From positions 8,374,001-8,438,000 of the forward strand of contig NZ_CP107841.1 of the NCBI RefSeq assembly GCF_036346855.1: a stretch of DNA of 64,000 nucleotides, written 5' to 3'. The position numbers were made by a program, and so were the translations under genes. Below the pieces are notes generated by a model. It was not told where the DNA came from. It saw nothing but the letters and a program-made list of their open reading frames with translations, and searched no databases. This stretch comes from Streptomyces europaeiscabiei (GTDB lineage: Bacteria > Actinomycetota > Actinomycetes > Streptomycetales > Streptomycetaceae). Shown here piece after piece: positions 63,862 to 64,000 of this stretch. Every line of letters begins with the position of its first letter. Position 1 is the first letter of the stretch.

Positions 63862-64000
63862 CCTGCGACGGGCCGCCCGCGGTCGACGGTGTGAAGATCG
63901 TGGGTGCCCTCGTGAACTCAGGTCGACTCCCTGAGGACTTATCGGACGCGCCCGAAGAATCATGGAACTTGTCATTGACATGTCACTGTCTACGCGCGTC
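63862..64000. other. window-edge promoter-like region
   Basis: TTGACA (63975-63980) lies within a TGACATGTCA palindrome (63976-63985). A start for a gene beyond the window is likely. Confidence 0.45.

Overview
The window is chromosomal DNA of a Streptomyces-type actinomycete. The evidence is very high GC, strong third-position GC bias, many GTG starts, GTGA/ATGA stop-start overlaps, and the gene families present (LAL and GAF-LuxR regulators, DUF5955, GH46 chitosanase, secreted trypsin, IucA/IucC siderophore synthetases). From memory the purine/allantoin genes resemble the S. coelicolor chromosomal block that carries gcl, uricase, aceB, allR and allB. That is an inference and was not checked by a search. 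No tRNA, rRNA or CRISPR array was found.

Layout. 0.3-5.9 kb: a tightly overlapping minus-strand operon of an XRE/TPR regulator, a TIR-domain protein, a P-loop (STAND-like) NTPase, a membrane protein with an SPFH-like body, and a small protein. Three of the four effector-side proteins share short glycine-rich motifs that resemble bacterial amyloid-signalling motifs, so this is the best candidate for an undescribed immune or cell-suicide system. 6.6-7.7 kb: an AbiEii-like nucleotidyltransferase with a partner gene (toxin-antitoxin type). 8.4-12.2 kb: a CorA-type transporter, a 17-bp tandem array, an AlkZ-type DNA glycosylase and a secreted trypsin. 12.5-20.7 kb: two LuxR-type regulators, two AMP-forming acyl-CoA synthetases and a zinc-ribbon protein with a degenerate Mrr-like domain.

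20.8-33 kb and 54.9-62 kb hold one metabolic theme: purine to urate to allantoin to glyoxylate to central metabolism. It comprises a guanine-type deaminase, uricase, HIU hydrolase, OHCU decarboxylase, allantoinase, allantoicase, glyoxylate carboligase, tartronate semialdehyde reductase, hydroxypyruvate isomerase, malate synthase and the IclR-type repressor AllR. Five promoters (gcl, hyi-glxR, aceB, allR, allB) carry a pair of 15-bp operator-like palindromes, TTCYNNNNNNYGGAA or close variants, whose centres are 20-21 bp apart. A catalase remnant sits beside glxR.

33-50.5 kb is a more accessory stretch: chitosanase and a GH89 hexosaminidase, an exoribonuclease, an AraC-type regulator next to an animal-type haem peroxidase, a thioesterase, a phosphatase, a HAD protein, an alanine-type aminotransferase divergent from an HxlR regulator, a VWA surface-protein pair, and two divergent NIS siderophore synthetases without a visible transporter. 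50.5-54.9 kb looks like a scar of past integration: a frameshifted HipA-like fragment, a spermidine-synthase-like protein, a divergent RNase J, the C-terminal end of a tyrosine integrase carrying an in-frame repeat expansion, an intact HipA-like kinase and a SelT/W-type protein. The right end holds an SDR oxidoreductase and a RibD/DHFR-like protein.
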